A stretch of 64,000 nt of DNA, taken from the NCBI RefSeq assembly GCF_905475465.1, contig NC_062247.1:3596001-3660000 (forward strand). Direction: 5' to 3'. Source of the DNA: Pieris napi. Lineage: Eukaryota > Arthropoda > Insecta > Lepidoptera > Pieridae. Under the pieces are notes generated by a model, which worked only from the letters and a program-made list of their open reading frames with translations, ran no database searches and had not been told where the DNA came from. Of this stretch, positions 1 to 11,709 are shown in pieces. Numbering within the stretch: position 1 is the first letter of the stretch; each line of letters starts with the position of its first letter. The position numbers and the translations under genes were made by a program.

Positions 1-262
1 CCTCTGACGATATTTGCAGCACGCATTCTGTCAATGTTGTGTTATGTCAAACGCCATAAGGTTACACCAAAAAGTTCGAATTGTATCGTGGTTAAGTATT
101 CTTGAATTTTCTAATGTTCCGCGCATTTTTTTTCTTTTTTTCTTTTATAAGAACCTTTTCCTGACAATTACAAACACAACAAAAAAAAATCAGACATATC
201 GGTCGAGCCGTTTTCATGTGATGTCGTGACAACGGAAAACGGGTTTCATTTTTATATATATA
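1..262 (-). repeat. Dispersed repeat, truncated by window edge
   Basis: The right end, read on the minus strand, starts with a short TA-rich run and then AAAATGAAACCCGTTTTCC, followed by a GTCACGACATCACATGAAAACG-like stretch. The same opening, with a few changes, occurs on the plus strand from about 18653. Two copies of one sequence in unrelated spacers mark it as a dispersed repeat. No coding sequence is visible. The class of the element is not determinable from these two copies. Confidence 0.55.
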
Positions 263-3200
263 GATAAAGTATCATAGGTCGAATTGATAAACACCATTGG
301 TTTTTTAAGTGATTTAAAAATGAGCTTGTACTGTAATTCCTTGATAATATAGTCATGGTTAAATTTCAATTTTCTCACCACCAATATTATGTTCAATACC
401 AATAGTAAACTCTAAGGTCCTTACTGAACTCACAACCTGGTGGCAAGAGAAAACGCGGTAGACCCAGGCTGCGTTCGTTGGATGGAGTTCTCTAGGACCT
501 CGAAATAAATCGTGGTAGTGGTGTGGTGGTGAACTTGGGGACGCTAAGGCCAACAAGGGGCTAGGGGCTGTATAGCGATTGATAATGATAATAATAACCA
601 ACCGTAAACACTAGTAGATTTAATGAAGAACTGTCAAATGTATTCCGAATTACGAATAGTAACCCTAACGAGTCGTTTCTTAAAACCTAAGCGTTATTCT
701 GATAATTACCGATAATCGAGCACCAATACTAATCCGCCAATAACGAAATATTTGACCACCGGAATTACTTGTTTATAACAATTACACTTCACAAAAACAT
801 TACAAAATTTGTCGTAATTAATATTTTGAATAATAAATTAATGCTTATCCGGAGATAATTATATTTATCCGGATCCCAATTGGATTTACTATAATTACAA
901 ATAATTATACCACAACTTTTTTTCCGGACAGGCCCGCTTCTCTAACTAATTAGTTAATTAGCTGGCATTGGCACTCAAAGCATCCAAATCCGATTTTTTC
1001 AATATCCTGAACGAAACTGTACAAACTAAATTGCGTGGTACTACAACTGAAATACGATGTAACGAACGTGGTAGCCCTACTTGCCTATCTTTAATTTATA
1101 AGTCGAGTCCAATTTAGTTAAAAATTTATGGCATGCGCCTGAGAATTACAATACCAAATTAGTATTACATAACCAATAAGTATTTATATAATAGAAATAT
1201 GTATATTCAAAATGTAAATAGCCGTGAGCTAGAACAAATACATATTGATTTTTTCCTTTCTATGTTTCGTAAATGTTTGATCCTTTTTGTATATATTATG
1301 TATTCCATCTTTGATAAATGGTTTTTCTTATAGTTATTAAAGTTAGCTGTAGGAGCACGAAATGAATAATTAAAAATATTTAAAAAAGGAACCAATTTTG
1401 ATGAGGATTTGACTGTTCCCTAAGGTACAATACCTGATTTAAAGGATTATCGGGATATATAATTTCCAAAGAATTTAATGACAAACAACTACCGAAGCCT
1501 AAACAAACTCACATATATTAAATTTCAGCAATATCACAAATATATTACCTTTTTTAATTGTCCGTTAATAAAGATAAATGTCTGCGATGTAATTTAATTA
1601 ATATAATTTTGTTAATAAAAGAAAGTTATAATTTGCATTAGAAACATTGAAAAAGATAAGCACATTTCACTTTCTATATTACACAAGATTATTTAAATAT
1701 AATTAATTTAAATGTAAGATTAATTTTTATATAAGTTTTAATGTTGGTAATTAATTTTGATACCACCATTGAAAAGTACTAAGCTATTGATTGTGGCTTC
1801 TCTTGCTTTTTTTTAATAAAACCGACTCCAAACACACCAAAGAGTATTTAACTATATCCCCATCCTGATCAATCCAACAGGAACTTGAACATACATAAAA
1901 AAATACACATACACATACAACGTATACAACCTTTAGGAGTACACTAATTATTGTCTTAGCGGTTGAATTTCCAAAAATTATCTCTTAGTAGGCTCCATAA
2001 GTACTGAATCAGACACGAACCAATCAAACATAATACGAAAATCAATTCATAAGTATCACCATGTCTCAAATATTTTTATTTTCATACACATGCATTTTCG
2101 TGGCAATGTTTTCCTTTACTAAGCAAGTTTTTCTTCAGCATGATGAGAAACACAGCCTTCAAACGATTCGATGTTGAGAATTTCCTATTTGTATTCTTCT
2201 ACTAATTTTAATATTGGATATACATTTTCAGCGATACAATTACGATAAAAATAAAATAGATGTTGCAAGTCCATACGCGTCAGCGCCCCCTAACGGGATA
2301 AATTCACGGTTAGAAATCGCTACCGCTGACAATCCAGAACAAATCACGGATATTTCTTAAATTCCTCACGCCTCACTAGCGTAATCTTCTTATGAACCGT
2401 TCTTTAAACCCTGCATTATATTGGGAATTAGGTTTCAACTTCCGCGTGATTCTCTTCTTCATTTTGATATGAAAAAATTAGATATAAATAATATAATATA
2501 CTTATTTAAATAAAGTGACGAATATTGTGTGTAGAAAACGCTGTGACGATGTCTTACATTAAAATATATTTCTAAATAAACAGTACACTGTACAATATAC
2601 TTTCGCACAGATTATTTATTGGTAAAAAAAATAAAAGACACCATACACAAAAATATATTGCCATTTGCTATAAACATAGTTTTTCTAAATATCTATGAAC
2701 AAATATATTTTCACGTACTAATCCATATAAACACGAAATCCTTTGTTGAAAGTCGTATTGTGGCTCTAATCAAGATCGACAAAGAAAATACAAAGCAAAA
2801 CGTATTGTTTAGCGATACGATAAAATCTATTCGAGTCACGTTGTCATCAACGTAAACTACAGCTACAGTTTAGTGTTCCCATTCATATGAACTTTAACGA
2901 CTTGTTTTATTTATTATCTGTAGATTTTAATTTAAACAGTGTGAACTGTGATGATTGAAGTCCCATACCAGTTACCACAGAAGTTGGTCATTTTGCGTGT
3001 TTTAAAAAAAAGGTCATAACCTTTTTTTTGGACCAGCTGTGAAGGTTTATAATAAAATTGATATAAAGATTAAAGCCTAGAAAATAGAAATCAAGATCTC
3101 CCACTTCCCAGCAACTCTTAATTTAAATATTTTTTTATAATTTATTATTTAATATTTACATCATGATAAAAAATAAAAAAGTAAAAACATTATGTGATTA

Positions 3201-4469
3201 TGTGATAATATATCAACAGTCAATTGTCATTATTACAATAACATATAAATTCTTAATAATTTTCGTAATATTTTGCTAATCTTCACTCTTTCAATGTATG
3301 CCGTATGGTAAATAATTAATAAATTTAAAAAGGTTTAAAAATGGGGTCAGAAGGTTTTTAGCCCGTTAAAGCGTAACATTCGGTGACGGACGTCACGCAG
3401 ACGCGTGATAAAACCGATCATCATCCCCCGTTTGGTCCTGGGAAAGGATACATTGTACAAATGCTATTCAAGGTTTATCGAATACGAGGAGTACAACGCT
3501 ACTGCGATTTATTGTACAGCCAGCACCATCTCTCGGCGTGAATTCGAACTACTTTCAATAACGTATGTTGTGATAAACTATAACGCGGCGCTAGTTTCAG
3601 TTCTTTCACATTTCATTTATAATTACGAAAACTATCCACCGGAAACAAAGCTATAGGATTCTTAAAATAGGAGCAAAACTCCTATTTTTTGAAGTCGATT
3701 AATAACAAAACTACTATATTAATTTGTATCTTAATTGTAAAACATATGGAGAATTCAATATTTTGATTAATCCAGACTTCCGTGGAATATATTATGGAAT
3801 ACGTAATTTTAGGAAGTTATTATACTTTCCCAATGAACATCTGTTCATCTTTCTTTTTTTTCAAAAATAATCACAAATCATTATTAAGAATGGCCAGTAT
3901 ACTTAATAAAACGGAATTTTCTAAGATGAACTTTACAATCCGTGATAAAAGGAACCAATTAAAAGTTATAAGCCGATTACGCAAGAGATCTTGAAACGTG
4001 ACACTAAGTTTTGAAAACATTGAAAATTAAAAGTAAAATCTAATTTGAAAAGGCGGTAATAACTTTTAAAACCTATACTAATATTATAAAAAGGAAAGAT
4101 TTGTATGTTTGTTACGAATTGGCTCAAAAGTACTGGACCGATTTTAAAAATTCTTTCAACATTTGAATGCTACATTATCACTGATTAATATAAGGTATTT
4201 TAATCGCAAGAAAAGAATAAGGATTCCTATTAAAATTACAATAATGCTACCCAAGATGTTAAAAAAATGCCTATAAAATATATTTCTATTGATGACAGAA
4301 CAAAAAAATGTTTCATACTATTAAAGAAAATATAAATATCTACAAAAATGTTTAAAAAATAAATGTACGCCGCTAATATTATAATATACGTAATATAATT
4401 AAGGTACTCTCTCTGCTAAATTGTGGCTCCTTAAACCGAACTGTGCAGTAATACGACAGAAATAAGCAG
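263..4469. other. Non-coding spacer, no gene seen
   Basis: AT-rich sequence with stop codons in all frames. Two GC-richer islands (about 359-601 and 3380-3656) contain short open frames of 80-83 codons, but neither shows a recognisable domain, a convincing splice context or a conserved-looking start. If the Rab3GAP gene (minus strand, exons at 11710-13376) extends leftwards, this stretch would be intron. I searched by eye for its C-terminal motifs here and saw none. Confidence 0.5.
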
Positions 4470-4610
4470 CGTCTAATGGCTTCAATGTGCAAGTCTCATC
4501 CCATATCAGTGAGGATTTTACACTTTCTCGTACGTACGAAAATCTCATGAGGAATCTGGCAGGCTTTAGACCCAAAAAGTCGGCGTCTGTCAGGCATAGA
4601 AGATATATAA
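4470..4610 (+). repeat. Degenerate tRNA-derived SINE
   Basis: It matches the SINE family seen better preserved at 60015-60290: it has the CTAATGGCTTCAATGTGC segment, a damaged 'tctcatcc' segment, and the later AGACCCAAAAAGTCGGCG and CTGTCAGGCA motifs. The B-box region is deleted or diverged, so this is an old copy. Confidence 0.5.
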
Positions 4611-5756
4611 ATGTCCTTATCGTCACTGTAGAATGATAGCCTCGTATGTCAAAAAGCCATTTTTTTTCTTACAGTCTTATCATTTAACTGGTATAATCAT
4701 GAAGTGAGGACTTATTAATGTTTTTAATAAATAAGTCCTTTTAATCATCCAAAACTATGGACAAAATGACATAATAATATTTCAACGAACAATGACAAAA
4801 TGAAACAGTTTTTTCGTTTCCTGTAATGTTTGGTTCTCTGGACATACGAGGTTATCATTCTAAAGCGACGTTATACCTATATTATATATATACTTCATTA
4901 TTAGGCAAATTATGAGACAGAAATCCAAGGCAAAAGTGGTTGTAGCGCCACTGATTTAATTAATAGTACAGAAAAATTTATATCATCCATATTTATTACT
5001 TAAAGATACGCAGTTTTTTTATATTTGTTTTATATATTTTAGCTGCATTCTTGGGTTAAAACCAAGAAAGATAGTAAAAGGGCAATTAATTACATTTATA
5101 TAACCTCAAACCGTATTCGTTCGTAAAATTCATAAGGTTCAACCAAAATATTTTATTAAAGTTACAGCGTTTTGAGTTTTAAGTTAATATGAAAGTACTG
5201 CTTATCGATTTCACCTTTACAAACATCGTTACTGTAATGTCAACAACAAGCGATTTATAAAACACGTATTAAACAATCATGTGTATTTTCTGAAACTAAA
5301 GTCCTAAAGTTATAGTACTTGACTACGGAATTAAAATGTCTTTTTACTTAACAGAAAACCGATAGGGTTCAGCTAACATCACAGATTTTTATAAGAATTA
5401 GGGTAAGATTCAAGACTATGTATGTATATTGTGGTATTTCTTAATCTATTGTAAAAAGGCTTACTATAAAGTTAACGATCTAGTTGATAAAAGGGCCTGG
5501 GACTAGTGCTAGACAGGCTACTTCTAATTAATTTGCGATATTTGTTTTAAAATAAGTGTTGTTTGATGATTTGCTATTTTATAAGAGTACCGAGACTTTT
5601 TACGCCCGCTTTTTCTCTCGGCCTACACCCTGTCTTTGCCGATCAGTAGGGATTAATAATTAAATGACGTGGAATAAGTGATACCTGTATCTTATGTTCC
5701 ATAATAAACATACATATGTATTTTATTGGAAACGACGCGATCGATGTCTCTGTCAC
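4611..5756. other. Non-coding spacer
   Basis: AT-rich sequence without a supportable exon, RNA gene or clear repeat boundary. Confidence 0.5.
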
Positions 5757-6063
5757 CGTAAAATTGTAAACACCGTTAGATTGTAATATATCTCGCGAGA
5801 TTGTAAACTGTCGAAAGATTGTGAACCTCAACGAACTGCTTACAATTTAAGGTATTATTATTCGGTAGTTATATGAAATTGTTGGGAAGTAAAATTAATC
5901 TGTAATTGACCAAAGAAGTTTGAATGATAACTAAGTTAGTGTAGTACAATCTACCGAATAATAATACGTTAAATTGTAAGCAGTACGCTGAGGTTCACAA
6001 TCTTTCGACAGTTTATAATCTCGCGAGATAGATTACAATCTAACGGTGTTTACAATTTTACGT
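5757..6063. mobile_element. MITE with arms of about 110 bp
   Basis: The two arms (about 5757-5870 and 5952-6063) are near-perfect inverted copies of each other, starting CGTAAAATTGTAAACACCG and ending in its complement. The unpaired centre is only about 80 bp. There is no coding capacity. This is the form of a short non-autonomous DNA transposon. The target-site duplication is not clear, so I do not assign a superfamily. Confidence 0.8.
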
Positions 6064-6589
6064 TAACATCTCTATATCAAATGTGAAGTGTGTAACACCA
6101 TTAGATTTTACGTTACTACATAATTAAAAACGTTTCCAAGACTCTCGTATAATGTGTTATTAAGAAGAAAATCTTAACACAAACTGGTTTGAAATCAAAG
6201 GCCACGCGAAAGTGATTCGGTCACCTAAACACCTTGTCGGCTTGCGTTTACCGTTAACAGCGAAATGCTAACTCGTCGAAATGGGCTAGTGTTACGGTCA
6301 CAAGCAGTTATACTATGAGGCCAAAGAAATGTATAATGTAGTAATTAAACTTTCACATTAATTATGTTAAACAATTGGCAATTACTACCAAATAATATAC
6401 ATAAGAAGCCGCTAGAAATTACGATGAGATATTCTCGTCCTAATTTTTTCAATTTAAGTAATGGTAATAATGTCTTTAGTATAATTTGTAATAATAAATT
6501 CCTAAACTTGTTTTCAATAGAAATAAGAGAGAGGTATCGATAAACGTAAAACAATACAAACTAAATAAAATTAATATAAAATTCCTGAA
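6064..6589. other. Non-coding spacer
   Basis: AT-rich sequence between a MITE and a SINE. I see no exon or regulatory element that can be supported. Confidence 0.5.
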
Positions 6590-6832
6590 GAGAAGTGTTG
6601 GCAGATTGGCTTCAACGTGGTACGCTCATCCCTGAGGTCGTAGGTTCGATCACCGGCTGTGCACCAATGGACCTTCTGTCTATTTGCGCCCCTAATACTT
6701 ACACCGTACGGAAGGAATTGTGAGGAAACCGGCAAAAAACTTGTCTATGAAATAAAAATAATCATAGAAACTGACGCTCAGAAAAGATTCTAGCGCCACT
6801 GTATTATTTATTATTATTAAGTTTCCTGAAAG
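6590..6832 (+). repeat. tRNA-derived SINE
   Basis: Carries the family head (a damaged A box around 6604-6620), the 'cgctcatccctgaggtcgta' segment and a near-canonical pol III B box, GGTTCGATCAC, at 6643-6653. It ends in TAGCGCCACTGTATTATT and an AT-rich tail. The body agrees with the copies at 30745 and 60015. Confidence 0.85.
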
Positions 6833-7364
6833 GCCTATAGCTAATAAAAAAAAATACGTCTTACCTAAAATGAATAAACTAGTTTAAACTAGGAACGTTT
6901 CTATTAACAGAATTTAACTTGACCCTGAATCAAACTTATTGTTAACACTATCGAATTCTTTTTCACATAAAAAACCAGAAGCCACCGATTTGTTAAAAAG
7001 AATCAACTACACAGTATCATAACGTAAAAGTAAACATATATTTTGTATTCCTTGTTAAATTTTCTTTAATTGACGTCATTATATAAAATATAATTAAATT
7101 GTTCATATGGTCCGATGAGCACCCGACACGTACCTAGCATTACGGTGAGGGAAAGCAAGTTTTCCGGGCTGCTTAACCTACGATACACTTCTCTCCAACG
7201 GTCTATTCATCGCTTGATTGCAGCTCATTATATGCACCATACAATTCATTATTACGCTAGACAAACGTCGTCTCGGTAGAATTGTGATAAGTGATAACCT
7301 TAGGTTACAGAAGTTAAATGAAAGCAAAACTGATTAATAAAATCAAAGACAAAATAAAAATAAA
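6833..7364. other. Spacer upstream of the LRR gene
   Basis: Mostly AT-rich. A GC-richer block at about 7100-7270 has stops in all frames. It might hold the promoter or a 5' untranslated exon of the LRR gene that begins on this strand at 8047, but no core-promoter motif is clear. Confidence 0.35.
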
Positions 7365-7878
7365 AAAAAATGTGTGCGTGTACTAGGTGTACACACGTAA
7401 GAAGTGAAACTTCTTTATGACCTTATTTTTCGAAAAATAATCTACTACATATATGCAACTTTACCGAAATTGGCTAAATAAAGTTAAATTAGATACAGTT
7501 TCACAAAAGGCTTTTATTATCATAGACATGAATACAAATACAATTATTTCATTTTAACTTATTACTGTACTATTATGTAGTACTAAGATTATTACAGAAT
7601 TTCATTAATTGTAATAGGATTATTAGTATTACTATCATTGTTATCGTTATTATACATTTTTGTTACTAATGGCTTCGAATCTCATCGGATCATCCGTGGT
7701 AGGGACAAGAAAAAGATGGCGCGTAACCGAAAAATGTGACAAATGTGTGTAAATTTTTTTCCAACGCCGATAAAGAAGTTTCACTTCAAAAGATGGCGCG
7801 TAACGGAAAAATGTGACGCGTAACGAAAAAATGTTACACTAATTTTTTTTCCAACCCCGATAAAGAAGTTTCACTTCA
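7365..7878. repeat. Inverted-repeat element with an internal tandem duplication
   Basis: GAAGTGAAACTTCTTT at 7401 is the reverse complement of AAAGAAGTTTCACTTC at 7772 and again at 7862. The right side is a direct duplication: about 7711-7787 and 7788-7878 both run from AAGATGGCGCGTAAC to AAGTTTCACTTCA. The same end motif occurs at 31777 and 32249. No open reading frame. Probably a non-autonomous DNA element. Confidence 0.6.
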
Positions 7879-8046
7879 ATAAGAATCTGTGGGTTTACGT
7901 ATTATAGAACTGTGTTAAAATATGTATTTTTAAACGGAATATTAACATATTCATAAATAAGCATAAGAACACTGTTTTATTAAGGAAATAAGGTAATTAC
8001 AATTCAACGAAATCAAATGTTTAATAGTTCCTTTCCTTGCTTTCAG

Positions 8047-11000
8047 GATAAACGCATTAGCCTGCGTATTAAAGTATGGACAGTAACGGCATTGTTCGTC
8101 ACACTTGGTGCACGAGGGCAAGGACAGTGTCCGTGGAAGGAAACGCCAGCCTTGCAGGACACGTGCGTATGCGCTTACAACTTAGCGAGACAACTGTCGG
8201 TGCAGTGTGATCAGGTAAATTTTATCATCATTCATAAAATCTAGGGACCGAAATTCGTTACCCGCTCATGTTCTTGGATTTTTTAAATTGAATAAACCTG
8301 AGTAATTACTTATGATTCATCGGGATATCAGTATTTTTAGTTTTTAATGCGCCGTAAGCCCCGCTAAGGATCTATAAGATTACATTTGACTTGTCTACAC
8401 GAAATTTTATTTAGTATTTATGACTTTTATAAAGTTTGTCTTTAATTTTTAAAAGCTCTACTGACAATGTGCTTATCGTAACAACAAACTTATAATATTT
8501 CCAGAATTAATGCATCTTAATTAGATGCCTTTTAAAACCTGGTTAATCTATTTTCTTTGTTTTCAGGTGGATTTTCCAGCCCTACTATTCGCTCTAAACT
8601 CCAGCGCACGTAAAATCACTATAGATCTACTTTATATTAATAATTCCACTGTTACCGAACTAACGGACGATTTGTTTATAAATCTCGCAATACACAATTT
8701 ACAAATATCCAGTTGCAAAATTAAGAGAATTGGAGAAAATGCTTTCAGAGGGCAGGGCCAATTTTTGAAAAACCTCAATCTTCAGGATAACGAACTTACA
8801 GAGGTCCCAACAAAAGCTTTCGGAATACTGAAAAGTCTTTCACTCCTTGACATATCAAAGAATCGGATAACCTACATTAATGATAACGCTTTCTTTACAC
8901 TTCAAGAGTTAACTACATTAAAAGTTTCGGACAATAACGTGACATTAGCGCCCAACGCTTTAGCTGGAATCGAAACTTCACTGAAAAATCTTAATCTAAA
9001 AGGCACTAAACAAAAAACAGTACCAGAATGTATTCGGGGTCTTAAGAATTTGGCGTTCCTTGATCTATCCCAGAATGGAATCCGAGAATTGCCCGGCCCT
9101 GATGGAATTAAGATCTTTGAGGGTCTAGAATCTTTAACGGCATTAAATCTTGAGAGAAACTTGTTGGTTAACTTAAGAAAGGACGCATTTTTTGGTATAA
9201 AAAACACGTTAAGCTCTCTCAGTCTTCTCAATAATCTATTGCCGGAGTTTCCAACTGAAGCCATAGCAACTTTGACAGAGTTACGAGTTTTAGATATCGG
9301 TTTCAACCTATTAAACAAGTTACCGACGGATGCATTTTTAATGAATCCGTTAATAACTTTATTGGCTCTAGATGGTAACCCACTTCCAACTGTCCCAGAA
9401 AAGGCTTTATCTCATCTGAATCATACGTTACGAGGTCTCAGTTTAGGTGGGCGCTTTTTAAATTGCGACTGCCGTCTGAGATGGATAATCGAATGGATTC
9501 GTAACGGCGAACTTCAGGTTACATCTCGCGAAAGAAATCCTCAATTTTGCGGCTATCCTCCACACTTTCGTGAACGCGGATTTTATAGTTTTGAACCAAA
9601 TGAACTTATTTGCGATCAAGATATGGTGTCATTCATGGAATCACAACCAACCACAACAAAAAAGGTTGCAGAACTCCGTACGACAACGTCAACAACAACC
9701 ACGTCAACTACGACGCAATCAACAAGTTCTGTACCGATAACCTCAACAACTGTTTCTACTGTTAGTTACATCAAAAACGAGACGTCTAGCGTACCAACAA
9801 CAACACCAAGCACAACTACTAAAACTACTTCAATACCATCATTAAGAACCGCGGCACCATCCTGGCGCCACGCTCCCAATCAAAGACCACCATTAATAAT
9901 GAATTTTTCACAACAGAAACCAAAAATAGACGATTCAAATGAAGTTATCGTTAAGAATGCATACAGGCAGGATAACTCTGTTATTATTCAGTGGGATTCT
10001 GATGTAGCCAATATTTTAGGATTCCGCGTTGTATATAGATTATTTGGAGACAAAAGTTTTAAGCAAGGACCACCTCTAGAAGCGAGCGAAAGGGAATTTA
10101 AAATTAAAAATGTTCCATCGCAGGTACTTGTTACTTATTCCGAAAAATTTATAAAAACCTAATTGAGGCTATATTTTTTATCTATTTTCCAGGAATGTAT
10201 CGTCGTTTGCGTCATTTCCTTGGAGGAAGTACACGTCAGTCCAGAGACGGTACCATATTCGCAATGCAGAGAAGTTCGCACAGTGTCCGCTGCAGCTACC
10301 AATATGGACAAAATTACTATAGCAGCTAGTGCTGCTATATGCGGGACTATCGTGGTAGCAGTGCTTATTTTCGCGGCTGCATCACGTAGAAGATCAAGAA
10401 CAATTCATCGCCTACACACTCATCCACCAGAGAAAATGCCCAATCCTTGCTGTGGGGGTCTCACCGGTACACCAAGTCCCAATGGTCCACTATCTTCGTT
10501 GACAACAATTGGGGCGTTTGGAAAACAGCGTGAGTGGGACCAAGTATCGGCTTATAGTGCACGATCTATTCCGCGTGCACGCTCTTTCACTGAACCAGCT
10601 GTTCCAGAGCCTTTACAAGGCCGACCAGGACGGGCGCGGTCACTGGCAGATGGTCAATCACAACATAGTTATTCACAGTCTGCTCGCTACGGCCCGCCTG
10701 GATATCCTGCAAGCATGTTAGGATCGAGAACCGGTAAGACTATGTTTTCCTATAGTTTCCTGCTTTGTCTTTCCGAACAATACTATTGCATTAATAATGC
10801 ATCAAGGTACTTTTTAATGACATCTACTTGTTTACAGACCTTCGGCAGTCTCGCCAGTCGTTAGGTGCGGCGTCAGAAAGAGCATCACGTCTGTCATTGA
10901 GCGGCGCTGCTGGCGGGGCAACGAGTGGCACGGCTGGGTCTAGAAGGAGACCTAGATCGCGATCACGACCCGCCAGCCGATACAGCGTAGGTTCTCTCGG

Positions 11001-11100
11001 CTTAGGCTACTGTGATACGTCTGACAACTGGACCGATCATGACATGGACATTTATATGGCACGAAATCCTACAACACGGGGCGGCCTCGTGCCATTATAG
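8047..11100 (+). CDS. LRR, FN3-like, single-pass membrane protein (exons 8047-8214, 8567-10123, 10193-10733, 10838-11100)
   Basis: A predicted cell-surface protein for adhesion or ligand recognition. Visible exons encode 842 residues. Exon 1 gives a hydrophobic signal-like stretch (VWTVTALFVTLGARG) and a Cys-containing LRR N-cap (CPW...CVCAYNL). Exon 2 gives about ten leucine-rich repeats, an LRR C-cap (LNCDCRLRWIIEWIRNG...), a Thr/Ser-rich mucin-like spacer (9645-9840) and most of a fibronectin-III-like domain. Exon 3 completes that domain, then a transmembrane helix (ITIAASAAICGTIVVAVLIF) and a basic cytosolic tail. Exon 4 gives a Ser/Arg-rich tail ending GGLVPL. The donors (GTAAAT, GTACTT, GTAAGA) and acceptors keep phase. 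The start is uncertain: ATG at 8017 is in frame, but 8017-8046 looks like a polypyrimidine tract ending in CAG, so the real ATG may be in an upstream exon. Known insect relatives of this architecture include the tendon LRR protein Lrt; I cannot confirm that identity. Confidence 0.88.
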
Positions 11101-11709
11101 CGAACGAAAAGCACGGCGTTGGGGGATATAGAGCGGGTTGACAACTATACACCGCCAAGAAGAGCCTGCAAATCCCGATGCAAGCACGAAGCACATATTC
11201 GCCCACGCCGACGCACTCAATGTCACACCTGCGAGGCTCATGATCAGGACTCAAGTGAAGATTTATCGTGGGATGCATTTAAGTGTCGAAATAAGTGAGA
11301 AACGGGACTTAGAGGTGTATCAGTTTTAATCGGTTCAACTTGTACATATTATAAATTGAGTACTTATTAAATATATATGCAAAAATAAAATAGGATTTAT
11401 GTGTAAGTAAAATTATTAATACTTTTACTGTCTGGCTAAAGACTGTTGTAGATATGTTGTTTGTCATGCAAAAATTATAGAATATTTTATTATAAGATAA
11501 TTTAAATGTATATATAGTGTTATTTTTATAACATCTAGAAGCAGATCCAAAATGGTGCTATATATAAGAAATCTGTTAATAATTATTGAGTTTATAAATG
11601 TAAATAAATTCTTTACTTTGGATTTTTGTTTTCATTTTACTTTGTACCTTTTAATCCTACTAATAACATAGTCATAGATATAGTACATAGTTTAGAATTA
11701 GATACTTAC
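11101..11709. other. 3' UTR of the LRR gene and spacer
   Basis: Two AATAAA signals on the plus strand, 11384-11389 and 11603-11608, could end the LRR transcript. The next minus-strand exon (Rab3GAP exon 2) begins only about 100 bp after the second one. Confidence 0.55.

Noticed and set aside
359..601. 80-codon minus-strand frame
   Set aside because: Low-complexity Pro/Ser/His protein with no recognisable domain. I suspect a repeat remnant but cannot show it.
3405..3656. 83-codon open frame in a GC-richer island
   Set aside because: No domain, no splice context and no related sequence in the window. Length is within chance.
8902..9318. Open frame of 138 codons on the minus strand
   Set aside because: It lies entirely inside exon 2 of the LRR gene, whose frame has clear domains and splice sites. 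The minus frame has none.
1..11700. Missing C-terminal exons of Rab3gap1
   Set aside because: I looked on the minus strand for the family's WYSPRD-like and C-terminal segments and found none that could be supported. Short exons without motifs could still be hidden.
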